A stretch of 64,000 bases of DNA from Stakelama portus (GTDB lineage: Bacteria; Pseudomonadota; Alphaproteobacteria; Sphingomonadales; Sphingomonadaceae), in NCBI RefSeq assembly GCF_003171655.1, contig NZ_QFZL01000002.1, positions 186,001 to 250,000 on the forward strand, written 5' to 3'. The notes beneath the pieces are model-generated. The model had not been told where the DNA came from. It was given only the letters and a program-made list of their open reading frames with translations, and made no database searches. Position numbers and translations under genes: made by a program. This document shows, in pieces, positions 8,696 to 17,752 of this stretch. Position 1 is the stretch's first letter. Each line of letters opens with the position of its first letter.

Positions 8696-9444
8696 TTGAA
8701 CTCCGGCTTGCGACGGGCGAGGAACGCAGCGACGCCCTCTGCGAAATCGGGTTTGTCGAAGGCTTCGGCGAACATCGCTTCGGTGCGCGTGTCGTCATCG
8801 GCCTGACCGTCGAGGATGCGGCGAATGATCGCCTTGCTCGCTGCTATCGAATGCGAGGAATTGGCAGTGATCGGCGCGATCAGCACGTCCGGCCTGTCGT
8901 CCAGCACGTCGACCAGCCCGATCCGAAATGCTTCGGCGGCATCGACCGGCTGGGCAGTGAACAGGATGCGCTTCGCCTGTGCTGGCCCGACCAGATCGAC
9001 GAGCAATTTGGTATCATGCAGCGAATAGACGAGGCCAAGCCGCGCCGGGGTGATCGCAAATCGCGACGCGCTGCCCGCGACGCGCAGGTCGCAGGCTATG
9101 GCCAGCCCGCAGCCGCCGCCAAAACAGTCGCCTTCGACCATTGCCACGGTGGGAAGCGGACAGCGCGACAGTGCCTTCTGTGCCTGTGCAATCGCGCGCT
9201 GGTTGGCATCGAGCCAGTCGCGGTCCGCCGCATTCTGCGCGAATTCGCCGATATCCGCACCGGCGCTGAATGCACCGCCCGCGGCAGAGCGCAGCACCAG
9301 CATGCGCGCGTCGGCGCTGTCCTGAGCCTGGGCGATCAGCCGCGGCAGCGCTTCCCACATCTCGCGAGTGAAGGCGTTGCGCTTTTCGCTTCGGTCGATC
9401 GCTATCGTGGCAACCGCGTCATGGATCGAAAGCGAAAGCGTCAT
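8692..9444 (-). CDS. Enoyl-CoA hydratase/isomerase family protein
   Basis: 250-residue crotonase-fold enzyme acting on acyl-CoA substrates. The two oxyanion-hole segments are clear: AFSAGADIGEFA near residue 60 and GDCFGGGCGLAIACD near residue 105. The length is normal for the family. It ends in the usual C-terminal repeat FAEGVAAFLARRKPEFK. Likely reaction: hydration of a 2-enoyl-CoA, or a related lyase or isomerase step of beta-oxidation-like degradation. The gene is coupled by ATGA to the upstream deacetylase-fold gene and the downstream VOC gene. Confidence 0.92.
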   Translation of the reverse strand: MTLSLSIHDAVATIAIDRSEKRNAFTREMWEALPRLIAQAQDSADARMLVLRSAAGGAFSAGADIGEFAQNAADRDWLDANQRAIAQAQKALSRCPLPTVAMVEGDCFGGGCGLAIACDLRVAGSASRFAITPARLGLVYSLHDTKLLVDLVGPAQAKRILFTAQPVDAAEAFRIGLVDVLDDRPDVLIAPITANSSHSIAASKAIIRRILDGQADDDTRTEAMFAEAFDKPDFAEGVAAFLARRKPEFK

Positions 9445-10322
9445 GCAGGAACCTGCTGCGCGAAACGGTCACGAATCTGGCCGCGAGTGGCGATCCAGAC
9501 GTCGTCACAGGCAGCGACATGTTCCATGAACTTCGCCAGCGCCCAGAACCGCCCCGGACGCCCGATAATCCGAAGATGCAGGCCCAGCGACATCATGCCG
9601 CCCCGGCCGGGAGTGCCTTCGGCGCGCATATGATCGAGCGCGTCGATCGCATATTCCAGCCACTGGCGCGGGGTATAGGACTGGGACACCCACATCTTCA
9701 TATCGTTGGTGTCGACCTGATACGGCATGACGACGATCGGCGATCCCGCCACCGTATCCCGATCCCAAAACGGAATATCGTTCGAATAGTCGTCCATATG
9801 ATATGCGAACCCCTCCTCGATGAGGAGGCGGCGGGTATTGTCGGTGAGCATATATCGGCTCAGCCAGCCGCGCGGGCGGATGCCGGTGGTGCGTTCGATG
9901 GATTCGGCGGCGCCCCGGATAAAGGCGCGTTCTTCCGCTTCATCCATCTTGAACTGATGCACCCATCGCAGGCCGTGGCTGACGGGTTCATGGCCCAGCG
10001 AGACAATCGCCCTTGCCAGATCGGGACATTGCTCAAGCGCCTGCGCCGCGACTGTCCAGCTCGCCGGAACGCCATGTTCGGCCAACAGGGCCAGCACGCG
10101 CGGCGCGCCTGCATTGATGCCATAGCGATAGTTGGATTCATTGCCGTAATTGCGAAGCGGCCCCTTGATGAACACGGCCAGTTCGTCGACCGGCTCCATT
10201 CCGGCGTCGCCGCGCGCAACGCTCATCTCGGAACCTTCCTCGACATTCACGACGATCGACAATGCGACGCGCTTTCCTGCGGGCAGATCCATCTGCGGCA
10301 GGTCCATTCCGGGAAAATCCAT
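9441..10322 (-). CDS. Polysaccharide-deacetylase-fold amidohydrolase (PuuE/PgdA-like)
   Basis: 293 residues of the NodB/carbohydrate esterase 4 fold, closest in layout to PuuE-type allantoinases. Visible segments: a long N-terminal region with ALSIVVNVEEGSE; RYGINAGAPRVLALLAEHGVPASWTV near residue 60-85; SLGHEPVSHGLRWVHQ, which carries the metal-binding His region; and RPRGWLSRYMLT. It ends in a region with GLHLRIIGRPGR. This family hydrolyses amide bonds of small cyclic or N-acyl compounds as well as sugars. No signal peptide, so it should be cytosolic and fits small-molecule catabolism. Starts at ATG 10322, one base overlapping the SDR stop. Confidence 0.87.
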   Translation of the reverse strand: MDFPGMDLPQMDLPAGKRVALSIVVNVEEGSEMSVARGDAGMEPVDELAVFIKGPLRNYGNESNYRYGINAGAPRVLALLAEHGVPASWTVAAQALEQCPDLARAIVSLGHEPVSHGLRWVHQFKMDEAEERAFIRGAAESIERTTGIRPRGWLSRYMLTDNTRRLLIEEGFAYHMDDYSNDIPFWDRDTVAGSPIVVMPYQVDTNDMKMWVSQSYTPRQWLEYAIDALDHMRAEGTPGRGGMMSLGLHLRIIGRPGRFWALAKFMEHVAACDDVWIATRGQIRDRFAQQVPA

Positions 10323-11119
10323 CAGTGCATCTCCTCGCCGCCGGAAACATTGAGCGCTTCGCCGTTGATGTAGAAAGCGTCCTCGCTCGCCAGAAAGGCG
10401 CAGGCCGCCGCCGTGTCGGAACCCAGGCCCGGCCGCCCCATCGGGTTTTTCGCCGACATGTTGGCCAGATATGCCTCGACCGATTCAAAGCCGAGGAGGC
10501 GCGAATAATAGGCGTTTTGCTGTGCCCCCAGCGGAGTGGTGACATGGTTGGGGCAGACCGCGTTGACGGTGATCCCCAGCGGCCCGAGTTCGAGCGCCGC
10601 AGCGCGTGTCAGACCGATCATGCCATGCTTTGACGCGACATAGCCCGCCAGATGCGGCACGGCGGTCTTGGCGGCCTGACTGGCGATATTGATGATGCGC
10701 CCGCCTTCGCCGCGACGCTTCATCGCGCGGCCAGCGGCCTGCGTCATGTAGAATGCGCCCGACAGGTTGACCTTGAGCACCATGTCCCAGTCGGCCGGAT
10801 CGACATCGAGCAACGGCTTCATCATGAAACCGATCCCGGCATTGTTCACCAGGATGTCGCTGCGGCCCAGTTCTGCCTCGGCCTGTTCGATCAGCGCGGC
10901 GGCGGCAACGGGGTCCGATACGTCGCATGCAATCGCGCGGGCGCGAACGCCTTTGCGTTCCAGCGCCGCGATCGTGGCCATCGCCTCGTCGCCGATCTCA
11001 CGGTCGGACAGCACGCAGTCGGCGCCTTCCTGGGCGAAGCGCGTCAGGATCGCGGCACCCAGTCCGCCGGCCCTTCCCGCGCCCGTGACGACGGCGACCT
11101 TGCCGGACAGGCTGCCCAT
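10322..11119 (-). CDS. SDR-family oxidoreductase
   Basis: 265 residues from ATG 11119. A GTG at 11122 would give one more codon and a GTGA overlap with the upstream stop. Classical short-chain dehydrogenase: cofactor loop TGAGRAGGLG near residue 12, NNAG near residue 89, the active-site Ser region IINIASQAAK, and YVASK with catalytic Tyr and Lys. The C-terminal SEDAFYINGEALNVSGG is typical. NAD(P)-dependent oxidation or reduction of a hydroxy or keto intermediate is expected. Part of the coupled minus-strand run. Confidence 0.93.
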   Translation of the reverse strand: MGSLSGKVAVVTGAGRAGGLGAAILTRFAQEGADCVLSDREIGDEAMATIAALERKGVRARAIACDVSDPVAAAALIEQAEAELGRSDILVNNAGIGFMMKPLLDVDPADWDMVLKVNLSGAFYMTQAAGRAMKRRGEGGRIINIASQAAKTAVPHLAGYVASKHGMIGLTRAAALELGPLGITVNAVCPNHVTTPLGAQQNAYYSRLLGFESVEAYLANMSAKNPMGRPGLGSDTAAACAFLASEDAFYINGEALNVSGGEEMH

Positions 11120-11424
11120 CACAGCGCCTCGGTCAGAATGAACTGCGGATTGTCGGCGAAGTCGGCGAAGCGCGCTGCGATCGCCTGAAACGCTTCGGCG
11201 CTGACTTCCGCGACGAACGGGTCCATCTCCGTGATGTCGAGCAGCTCGATATAGTCATAGGGGGACGGTGCATCGCTGCCGAACAGGCCGGTGGCGCGGT
11301 GCACGGTGAAGGATTCCACCGAATCGAGCCCGTTCGCGCCCGGAATGTCGAATTCACGCGCCCACGCTTCGTACTCCTGTGCCGAAACGCCCGGCTTCAG
11401 GTTGAACAAAACGATGATCTTCAT
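11119..11424 (-). CDS. Small EthD/RedY-like dimeric alpha-beta barrel protein
   Basis: 101 residues, start ATG 11424 overlapping the amidase stop (ATGA). It begins MKIIVLFNLKPGVSAQEYEAW, the signature of ferredoxin-like dimeric alpha/beta-barrel proteins (EthD, ABM, RedY groups). These small proteins often accompany degradative enzymes and may bind or isomerise intermediates. YIELLDITEMDPF is the third strand and helix. No catalytic residue can be assigned. The high-confidence start removes a long in-frame extension that would overlap the amidase gene. Confidence 0.82.
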   Translation of the reverse strand: MKIIVLFNLKPGVSAQEYEAWAREFDIPGANGLDSVESFTVHRATGLFGSDAPSPYDYIELLDITEMDPFVAEVSAEAFQAIAARFADFADNPQFILTEAL

Positions 11425-12758
11425 GACGTCAGTCCTTTCATGACGGGAGCACGATAGCCCTGCAGGCTGGCTTCCAGCCTTTGAGCCATCGCGACGAGCG
11501 GGAGTTCGCTGCCGCGCGGGCCGACCAGCTGGACGGCGACCGGCATGCCAGCGTCGCTGCGGCCCGCAGGAAACGAAATGGCCGGAAAGCCCCCGATATT
11601 GGCCAGGCAAGTGAAATCGGCCTGGTTGGCTGGCCCATGCTGGCGCAGCGGAAAAGCGGCCTGGGGTGCAGTCGGCATGATCAACACGCCGTCATCGCCG
11701 ATCGCCGCTGTCAGCCGACGCGCTGTTTCCGCCAGCAGTGCATTGTCGGCGACGCGGCCGCGCGCATGGTCCAGCGTGGCGGCCAGTGCCGCCGATATGC
11801 CAGCACGCCCGTCGGATTGCGCCAGTTCACTTTCCAGCGCCTCTGCGCAGCGAAGAAACCCCGCGAAACGCACATCGTGCAGCGGTGGCAGCGCCACCGT
11901 TTGCGGAGCAGGAGGAAAACATGCCAGCGCGCGTTCGAACGCAGCGATCACTGCCGGTTCCGTGCTGACCCCGCCCAGATCTTCGAGCACGAGCGGACGC
12001 CATTGTTTTTCCGTTTCGGCGCCGGCGGCGGACCAGTGCGGGTCGAGCACTGCCATCACCGCATCGATACACGCCGCCGATCGCGCAAGGGGGCCGGCAC
12101 AGTCCCATTCCCGCAACAGCGGAAAAATGCCGTGATCGCAGAGCAGTCCGTGCCCCGGCTTCAGCCCGAACACGCCGTTATAGGCCGCCGGTATGCGCAC
12201 CGATCCCATCGTATCGGTCCCCAGCGCAAAAGCGCAGATGCCTGCCGCCACCGCTGCGCCGCTGCCGCCGCTCGATCCGCCGGGGGTGCGGCCCGGATCA
12301 TGCGCGTTGGCGCCGATGCCAAACGCCTCGTTCCAGCCCGTTGCGCCCAATGCGCCTTCGTGCATGGACAGCGTGCCAAGCGCGATGGCGCCTGCGTCGC
12401 GCAGGCGAGCGACGATTTCGGCGTCCTGTGCGGCGCGCCGGGTGCGGCCGGCAATCCCCGCCGACCAGCGGAAACCACGCAGCGCGATATTGGATTTAAC
12501 GCCGAAGACAATGCCCTCGAGCGGTCGGGCCTCGCCGCGCCGCCAGCGTATTTCGGCCTCGCGCGCGGCGCTTTCCGCGGCATCCCAGTCGGCTTCGGCC
12601 ACGGCATGGATCGCGGCATGGTCGCACGCGGCGGCGCGGCACGCGGCGACATGATCGACAGGCGTTGCCGAGCCATCGGCAAAGCGCGCAAGCCAGCGCG
12701 AAACCGTATCGTAGCGCGAATCCGCCGCCGAAACCAAAGACCGGGCCTCGGCTGTCAT
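11421..12758 (-). CDS. Amidase-signature family hydrolase
   Basis: 445-residue amidase-signature enzyme with a Ser-cisSer-Lys triad. The Lys is in VKSNIALRG near residue 90, the Gly/Ser-rich loop is GGSSGGSGAAVAAG near residue 160, and the nucleophile segment is GTDTMGSVRIPA near residue 180. The C-terminal FPAGRSDAGMPVAVQLVGPRG is typical. It hydrolyses an amide (or ester) and releases ammonia or an amine. Together with the deacetylase-fold protein it indicates that the substrate or an intermediate carries a C-N bond. ATGA-coupled to the ligase gene upstream. Confidence 0.93.
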   Translation of the reverse strand: MTAEARSLVSAADSRYDTVSRWLARFADGSATPVDHVAACRAAACDHAAIHAVAEADWDAAESAAREAEIRWRRGEARPLEGIVFGVKSNIALRGFRWSAGIAGRTRRAAQDAEIVARLRDAGAIALGTLSMHEGALGATGWNEAFGIGANAHDPGRTPGGSSGGSGAAVAAGICAFALGTDTMGSVRIPAAYNGVFGLKPGHGLLCDHGIFPLLREWDCAGPLARSAACIDAVMAVLDPHWSAAGAETEKQWRPLVLEDLGGVSTEPAVIAAFERALACFPPAPQTVALPPLHDVRFAGFLRCAEALESELAQSDGRAGISAALAATLDHARGRVADNALLAETARRLTAAIGDDGVLIMPTAPQAAFPLRQHGPANQADFTCLANIGGFPAISFPAGRSDAGMPVAVQLVGPRGSELPLVAMAQRLEASLQGYRAPVMKGLTS

Positions 12759-14125
12759 TTGCGCTCGTCGATAAGCCGGATCGGCTTTTGCCGGACATCG
12801 ACCTGCGTCTGCGCAGCCGTCGCGCCCACCGCTACCAGTTCGAGCGTGACGTCGACGCCCAGCCCCTGCCGCAGCAGCGCAGCCAGCTGGTCCGCATCCG
12901 ATCCCCCAGCGCTTTCCAGCCGGACGACCAGCTCCTCGCGACCGCTGGTTTCATCGCGGCGCGCAATACAGACATATTCGCCGGTCAGTTCCCTCGCCCC
13001 GTCGATCAGCGCGCCGATCGCGTGCGGAAACACATTGATGCCGCGCAGCTTGACCATATTGTCGCTGCGCCCCTTGAACCCGGCGATACGGCGGAACACC
13101 ATCCCGGTATCGCTGGGGCCGACCAGCTCCTGGGTGATGTCGTGCGTGTTAAAGCGGATGCACGGCGCGATATCGTTCTTGAACAGGCAGGTGACGACCA
13201 TGTCGCCCGTCTCGCCCGGCGCAACCGGTGCGCCGGTGTCGATATCCAGAATCTCCAGAAACTGGGCATCTTCCCAGACATAGAGCCCGTTGCGGTCCGG
13301 CCCCTCGCCCGCGATGGCGCCGGTATCGCCGACGCCATACCAGTCATAGGCCTTTGCCCCGCCCCATGCGTCTTCGATGATCTTGCGATCCTCGCTGCCC
13401 AGATGCGCGCTGATCATGCGCACATTGATCCGGTCCATCAGCCCTTCTTCGACGGCCACTTTGGCGAGCTTGCGCAGATAGTCGGTAAAGCCGACCAGCA
13501 CGCTGGTCCCGAAATCGGCCATCAGCCGGACCTGCTGCGCCGATCGGGTTTCGATGCCGGTGCCGGCCGACAGGAAGATCGAATTGGTATAGTGGGTAAA
13601 TACCTCGCGGATATAGTGCCCGCCATTGATCATGCCGTGGCCATAGACAGACTGCACCACATCCTCGGTGCGCAGCCCCTGCCAACGGTACATTCGCCCG
13701 GCGAGGAGGTTGGGCACCTCGCGCCCGACGGGCCCGAACATCAGCGGTTGCGGCCGCCCGGTCGTGCCCGACGTGGTGTGAAATACCACCGGCGGCCGGT
13801 CATCGCCGCCAAGTCCGGCGAAATCGCCGAACGGCGGATGTGCGGCGATCGAGGCCATGATGTCCTGCTTGCCGTAAACGGGCAGCTTCTCGATGTCGCG
13901 AAGCCCGTCAATGTCGCCCGGTTCGATCCCCTTCTCGCCCCACAGCCTCTGGTAAAACGGAATTTCCCATCCGCGCCGCATCAGCTTCCGGAACTGGGCA
14001 TCCTGACGCGCGAACAATTCGTCGCGGCTCATCGCGGTATAGCGCGCGGTAAATTCGGCGCCGACCGGGTAAAGCTCTAGAAGTTTGGCGCTGTCCAGCG
14101 CCTCGAGATAGGTGGGGAAACGCAT
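12755..14125 (-). CDS. Phenylacetate-CoA-ligase-like (PaaK-type) AMP-binding enzyme
   Basis: 456 residues from ATG 14125, which shares one base with the upstream TGA. PaaK-type features: P-loop TTSGTTGRPQPL near residue 110, a middle block ending GLYVWEDAQFLEILD, and the C-terminal hinge block GRSDNMVKLRGINVFPHAIG. The usual YGxTE motif reads YGVGDTG, so the conserved acidic residue is shifted to Asp. Likely activates an aromatic or other carboxylic acid to its CoA thioester with ATP, feeding the acyl-CoA steps encoded beside it. Substrate unknown. Confidence 0.9.
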   Translation of the reverse strand: MRFPTYLEALDSAKLLELYPVGAEFTARYTAMSRDELFARQDAQFRKLMRRGWEIPFYQRLWGEKGIEPGDIDGLRDIEKLPVYGKQDIMASIAAHPPFGDFAGLGGDDRPPVVFHTTSGTTGRPQPLMFGPVGREVPNLLAGRMYRWQGLRTEDVVQSVYGHGMINGGHYIREVFTHYTNSIFLSAGTGIETRSAQQVRLMADFGTSVLVGFTDYLRKLAKVAVEEGLMDRINVRMISAHLGSEDRKIIEDAWGGAKAYDWYGVGDTGAIAGEGPDRNGLYVWEDAQFLEILDIDTGAPVAPGETGDMVVTCLFKNDIAPCIRFNTHDITQELVGPSDTGMVFRRIAGFKGRSDNMVKLRGINVFPHAIGALIDGARELTGEYVCIARRDETSGREELVVRLESAGGSDADQLAALLRQGLGVDVTLELVAVGATAAQTQVDVRQKPIRLIDERK

Positions 14126-15432
14126 CACAACTCCGGCGTGCAGAAATGGGCAATCGGGTCGGCCAGGATCGCATCGCACGTTCCTGGAGGCGCAAGTTCG
14201 CGGACCAGCGCGATCTTCGCATCGTCCATCGCACTGCTCATGGCCTGTTCGGGGGAACCGGGCGCGTGCGCGATCATGATGCGCCGCTCCTCACCGCCGC
14301 GCAGAGTCACGGTCAGAACCTGCGGCGACAAGGCGTTGGGCCCCAACATGTCATCGGTATCGACGCGCAGCCGGGCGGCCGTTTCCAGCAGCGCGGGATC
14401 GCCAAAGGTTTCGGGCACCATCATCCGCGGGTCGATCCGCCCGTCGCGCAGCATCAGCGCGGCCAGTAGCGGCAGGCACAATTGCGCCGAGGCGACGCTC
14501 ATGTCGGGCGAAGGATCCCGTGCTACCAGCCGCGCAATCAGCGGCGGGACCACCGCCCGCATGGATTCGATGTCGGCGCTACCGATCCCTTCCTTGCGAA
14601 GCTCGAGCAGCGCACCCAATATCGCGTGGCTGGCCCGACCGGAAGGAAACGGCTTGGTGCTGATTTCGGCAATGCGCCATGTCGAACCCAGAGCGCCGAC
14701 AAAGGGGGCCAGTTCCCCGCGATCGAACAGCGGGAAATAGCCGAACGGCCCCTCCAGGCTGTCGTGCGGACCCGTCAGCCCGGCCTTGACAAGGTCGAGC
14801 GCGGTAACCGCCGCGCGCGCAGCATTGGCGACCTGCAGGGGCAACGCGACCGATCCCTCGACATGCGCCTGCATCGTGCCCGCGCAAAAGGATTGCGCCA
14901 GACCCAGCACATCGCCGTAGCGTTCCGGATCCAGCCCCTCGATCCGCGCCAATGCCAGCGCAGCACCCATACAGCCTGCGGTTGCGGGACGAAAGAAAGT
15001 CAGCGCCGATGTCGATGCGACGCCCAGCAGGCAGGCGACTTCGACTCCGACGCACAGCGCCTGCAGCGCGGCTTCGGTATCGTCGCCACCGCGCCGGTCG
15101 ATCACGGCGCCCAGCGCAGCGGTGACCACGGACATCGCATGCACCACCGCCCCTTCGTGCACCGCATCCCATTCAAGACAGTGGATCTGGAACGCGTTGA
15201 CGAAAGCCGCGGCGGGTGCGGGCAGCCGGTCGTCGCAGCCCAACAGGCGCGCGTCGTCGCCTGTGCCCCACCCTGCCGCTGCGCGGCGCACGCCTGCCGC
15301 GCCATGCGCCGTCGCGCCCGCCGCACCGACCGCCAGCGTATCGCGCAGCAGCCGCGTTGCGGCATCGCGGGTGTTCGGGTCGAGCGCGTGGTGCGCAGCG
15401 GCAAATTCCAGAATGCGTTCGGTCGGCGTCAC
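14125..15432 (-). CDS. MmgE/PrpD family protein (first of two)
   Basis: 435 residues, GTG start at 15432 overlapping the neighbouring stop (GTGA). MmgE/PrpD fold (2-methylcitrate dehydratase, cis-aconitate decarboxylase, iminodisuccinate epimerase). Typical blocks: LLRDTLAVGAAGA near residue 30; NAFQIHCLEWDAVHEGAVVHAMSV near residue 85-105; and a C-terminal domain with TKPFPSGRASHAILGAL. The family acts on tricarboxylates and related acids, and members of catabolic operons are poorly characterised. It sits in tandem with a second MmgE/PrpD gene, suggesting a heterodimer or sequential steps. Confidence 0.9.
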   Translation of the reverse strand: MTPTERILEFAAAHHALDPNTRDAATRLLRDTLAVGAAGATAHGAAGVRRAAAGWGTGDDARLLGCDDRLPAPAAAFVNAFQIHCLEWDAVHEGAVVHAMSVVTAALGAVIDRRGGDDTEAALQALCVGVEVACLLGVASTSALTFFRPATAGCMGAALALARIEGLDPERYGDVLGLAQSFCAGTMQAHVEGSVALPLQVANAARAAVTALDLVKAGLTGPHDSLEGPFGYFPLFDRGELAPFVGALGSTWRIAEISTKPFPSGRASHAILGALLELRKEGIGSADIESMRAVVPPLIARLVARDPSPDMSVASAQLCLPLLAALMLRDGRIDPRMMVPETFGDPALLETAARLRVDTDDMLGPNALSPQVLTVTLRGGEERRIMIAHAPGSPEQAMSSAMDDAKIALVRELAPPGTCDAILADPIAHFCTPEL

Positions 15433-16661
15433 GCGAGATTCCCCAGCCAGTCGTGAATGGCGCGAATGTCATCGCCCTCCAGCGCCGCGCTCAGACCCGC
15501 ATCGATCAGCGGATCGTCGCACCCGCCCCAGCGGGCAAGCGCGGCGAATTTCGCAATGCAGCCAGCATCGTCCAGCGGGTTGTCGGGATCGCCCAGCGTA
15601 TCCATGACGACCGCGCTGCGCCCGCCGCAGCGGATGCTGGCACCATAATGTTCGGGATAGGCGGCGCTCAGCGCAGGATCCTCCACAACCGAAATGCGCG
15701 CACGCACCGGCGCCAGTGCGCGGATCGCTTCCGGTCCGAAATCGTCGAGCTGAACCGCACCGCGCTCGGCGATCAGCGCCACCGCATGCTGCAGCGAAAA
15801 TTTCGCATCGAGGACAGTCACCGGATCGGGCCGGTCGCAAAAGCGAATCGCGTCGGCATAGGTGCGGACCTCGATCGGGCCGTCGAGCGGCCCTTGCTCG
15901 CGCAGGCGCAGCGCCGCGTCGATGCTGGGGTGCGCGTGACGGCAGGCTGCCCATGGCTTGATGCTGACATCATGGATCGTCCAGCGATCCTCAAGCGGCA
16001 TCGGGCGGGGATTGGCGCAGGTCGCCGCGAACAGCCCCTGTTCGCCTTCCAGAATATATTCGGGGCCGCGCACGCCCGACAGCGCGGCGGCAGCCGCCGC
16101 CATGCCGTTCGCCGCCGCGCGGGCGACATGGAACTGTTTGGCGTCGCAATCCTCATGCCGCATGCGCCAGAGCCCCCCGGACATCGAACCGGCGAGTCCC
16201 ATCGCAGAGGTCAGCGCGTCTTCATCCGCTCCGTTCAGCATCGCAGCAGCGACTGCCGCCCCGAAAACGCCTGCCGTCGCAGTGGTATGGTAAAACGCAT
16301 AATGCCGCGCATCGAAGCAACAGCCGACCGCGATCATCGCCTGATACCCCGAAATCGCGGCATCCAGCGCCTGCTCAAGTGAACAACCGGGCCGGGAGAG
16401 CGCAGCCGGCCATATGACGGGACCGGGGTGCAGGATCGACATACGGTGAATGTCGTCCATCTCCAGCACATTGCCGAGCCAGGACGCACGCTCCAGCGCA
16501 TCTTCCTGCATGGGAATGTGCGCTGCCACGGGGGCATCACTTGCCCCGGCGACGCACCCCATCCAGTCGAGCAGATGAATCCGCGCACGCTGGCGATCCT
16601 CGACGCAGACCGGGCGCCGCAGCGTGCGGGCAAGCCGCCGGGTAAGCGATGCGCCCGTCAT
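15429..16661 (-). CDS. MmgE/PrpD family protein (second of two)
   Basis: 410 residues, ATG 16661, coupled at both ends by four-base overlaps. Family blocks: RIHLLDWMGCVAGAS near residue 27; LGNVLEMDDIHRMSILHPGPVIWPAAL near residue 60-85; HTTATAGVFGAAVAAAM; and IKPWAACRHAHPSIDAAL. It differs clearly from the tandem partner, notably with HPGPVIWPA in place of HAMSVVTAA, so the pair is ancient rather than a recent duplication. It may form a complex with its neighbour. The reaction is unknown; a dehydratase, decarboxylase or epimerase on a branched di- or tricarboxylate would fit the family. Confidence 0.9.
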   Translation of the reverse strand: MTGASLTRRLARTLRRPVCVEDRQRARIHLLDWMGCVAGASDAPVAAHIPMQEDALERASWLGNVLEMDDIHRMSILHPGPVIWPAALSRPGCSLEQALDAAISGYQAMIAVGCCFDARHYAFYHTTATAGVFGAAVAAAMLNGADEDALTSAMGLAGSMSGGLWRMRHEDCDAKQFHVARAAANGMAAAAAALSGVRGPEYILEGEQGLFAATCANPRPMPLEDRWTIHDVSIKPWAACRHAHPSIDAALRLREQGPLDGPIEVRTYADAIRFCDRPDPVTVLDAKFSLQHAVALIAERGAVQLDDFGPEAIRALAPVRARISVVEDPALSAAYPEHYGASIRCGGRSAVVMDTLGDPDNPLDDAGCIAKFAALARWGGCDDPLIDAGLSAALEGDDIRAIHDWLGNLA

Positions 16662-17752
16662 GCGCGCGCAGCACTCCCGCCCAGCGCCGGCGGCTCGGAA
16701 AGCGCGTTATCCTCATCTGCGAAGCGGAACGAAGGCGCGATATGATGCGCCCCGCCCTGTTGCCGCCAAAGACCGCGCGCGGCGACCTGAGGCGATTGCA
16801 GCGCCTCGGCAAAGTCCAGCACCGGGGCGAAGGCAATGTCGCGCCCGCTGAACCAATCCGACCATTCATCGCGGGTGCGCGTGCGGAAAGTGGCGCGCAG
16901 GAAGTCGATCGCAGGGGTTTGCGCCTCGCCCGCCGGGCCACAGGCGATTGCGACCAGATCGGGGCGGTCGAGCGCCGTGAACAGGTTGCGCGCGAATTTC
17001 TCCTCACGCCCTCCCAGCACGATATATCGTCGATCGGAGGTTTCATACACCTGATAGAGCGCCGCGCCGCCGAGCGAACGCTGCTGCGCGCCGACCGGCG
17101 CCGCACCGCCCGCAATCGCTTCCCCCGCGACATGGACGCACCAGGGCAACAGGCTGTCGAACATCGCAATGTCCAGATAGTCGCCGCGCCCGCTGCGCTC
17201 TCTTCCGATCAGCGCCATCAGGACCGCCGACAGACCGTTCAGCGAAGCCGCCATGTCGGCCGATGGAACGCCGGGCACGGCGGGCGCACCGTCGGCGACA
17301 TCGTTGACCGAGATGAACCCTGCCAGCGCCTGCACGACCAGGTCATGCGCGGGGTGATGCGACAGCGGACCGTTCTGCCCGAAAGCGCTGATCGAGCAAT
17401 ATACCAGTCGCGGACACCGCTGCGCCACGGTTTGATAGCCAAAACCCAGACGCTCCATCACGCCGGGGCGGAACCCTTCGACAAAGACATCAGCGGTTTC
17501 GAGAAGCGCCCATAACGCCGCCTTGCCCGGTTCGGATTTCAGATCAAGCGCGCGTGCCGATTTGCCGCGATTGACGTTGCGAAACCAGACCGAATGGCCG
17601 TTTTCCACCGGTTCCATCTGGCGCACCGGATCGCCGGCGATCGGTTCGATCTTGCAAACCTGCGCCCCGTGATCGGCCATCATCTGCGTCAGCATCGGCC
17701 CCGGCAGGAACTGCGAACAATCGACGACGGTGATTCCCGAAAGCTTGGCCAT
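16658..17752 (-). CDS. Class III CoA-transferase (CaiB/BaiF family)
   Basis: 364 residues from ATG 17752, within a TGATG overlap. Family III signature: the N-terminal CSQFLPGPMLTQMMADHGAQVCKIEP; ENGHSVWFRNVNRGKSA near residue 50; and the presumed catalytic Asp in HPAHDLVVQALAGF near residue 137. It transfers CoA between acids, commonly from succinyl-CoA. Together with the adjacent 410-residue paralogue it may form a heteromer or act on different acids. Part of a CoA-transferase, acyl-CoA dehydrogenase, MaoC, CitE-like block. Confidence 0.92.
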   Translation of the reverse strand: MAKLSGITVVDCSQFLPGPMLTQMMADHGAQVCKIEPIAGDPVRQMEPVENGHSVWFRNVNRGKSARALDLKSEPGKAALWALLETADVFVEGFRPGVMERLGFGYQTVAQRCPRLVYCSISAFGQNGPLSHHPAHDLVVQALAGFISVNDVADGAPAVPGVPSADMAASLNGLSAVLMALIGRERSGRGDYLDIAMFDSLLPWCVHVAGEAIAGGAAPVGAQQRSLGGAALYQVYETSDRRYIVLGGREEKFARNLFTALDRPDLVAIACGPAGEAQTPAIDFLRATFRTRTRDEWSDWFSGRDIAFAPVLDFAEALQSPQVAARGLWRQQGGAHHIAPSFRFADEDNALSEPPALGGSAARA

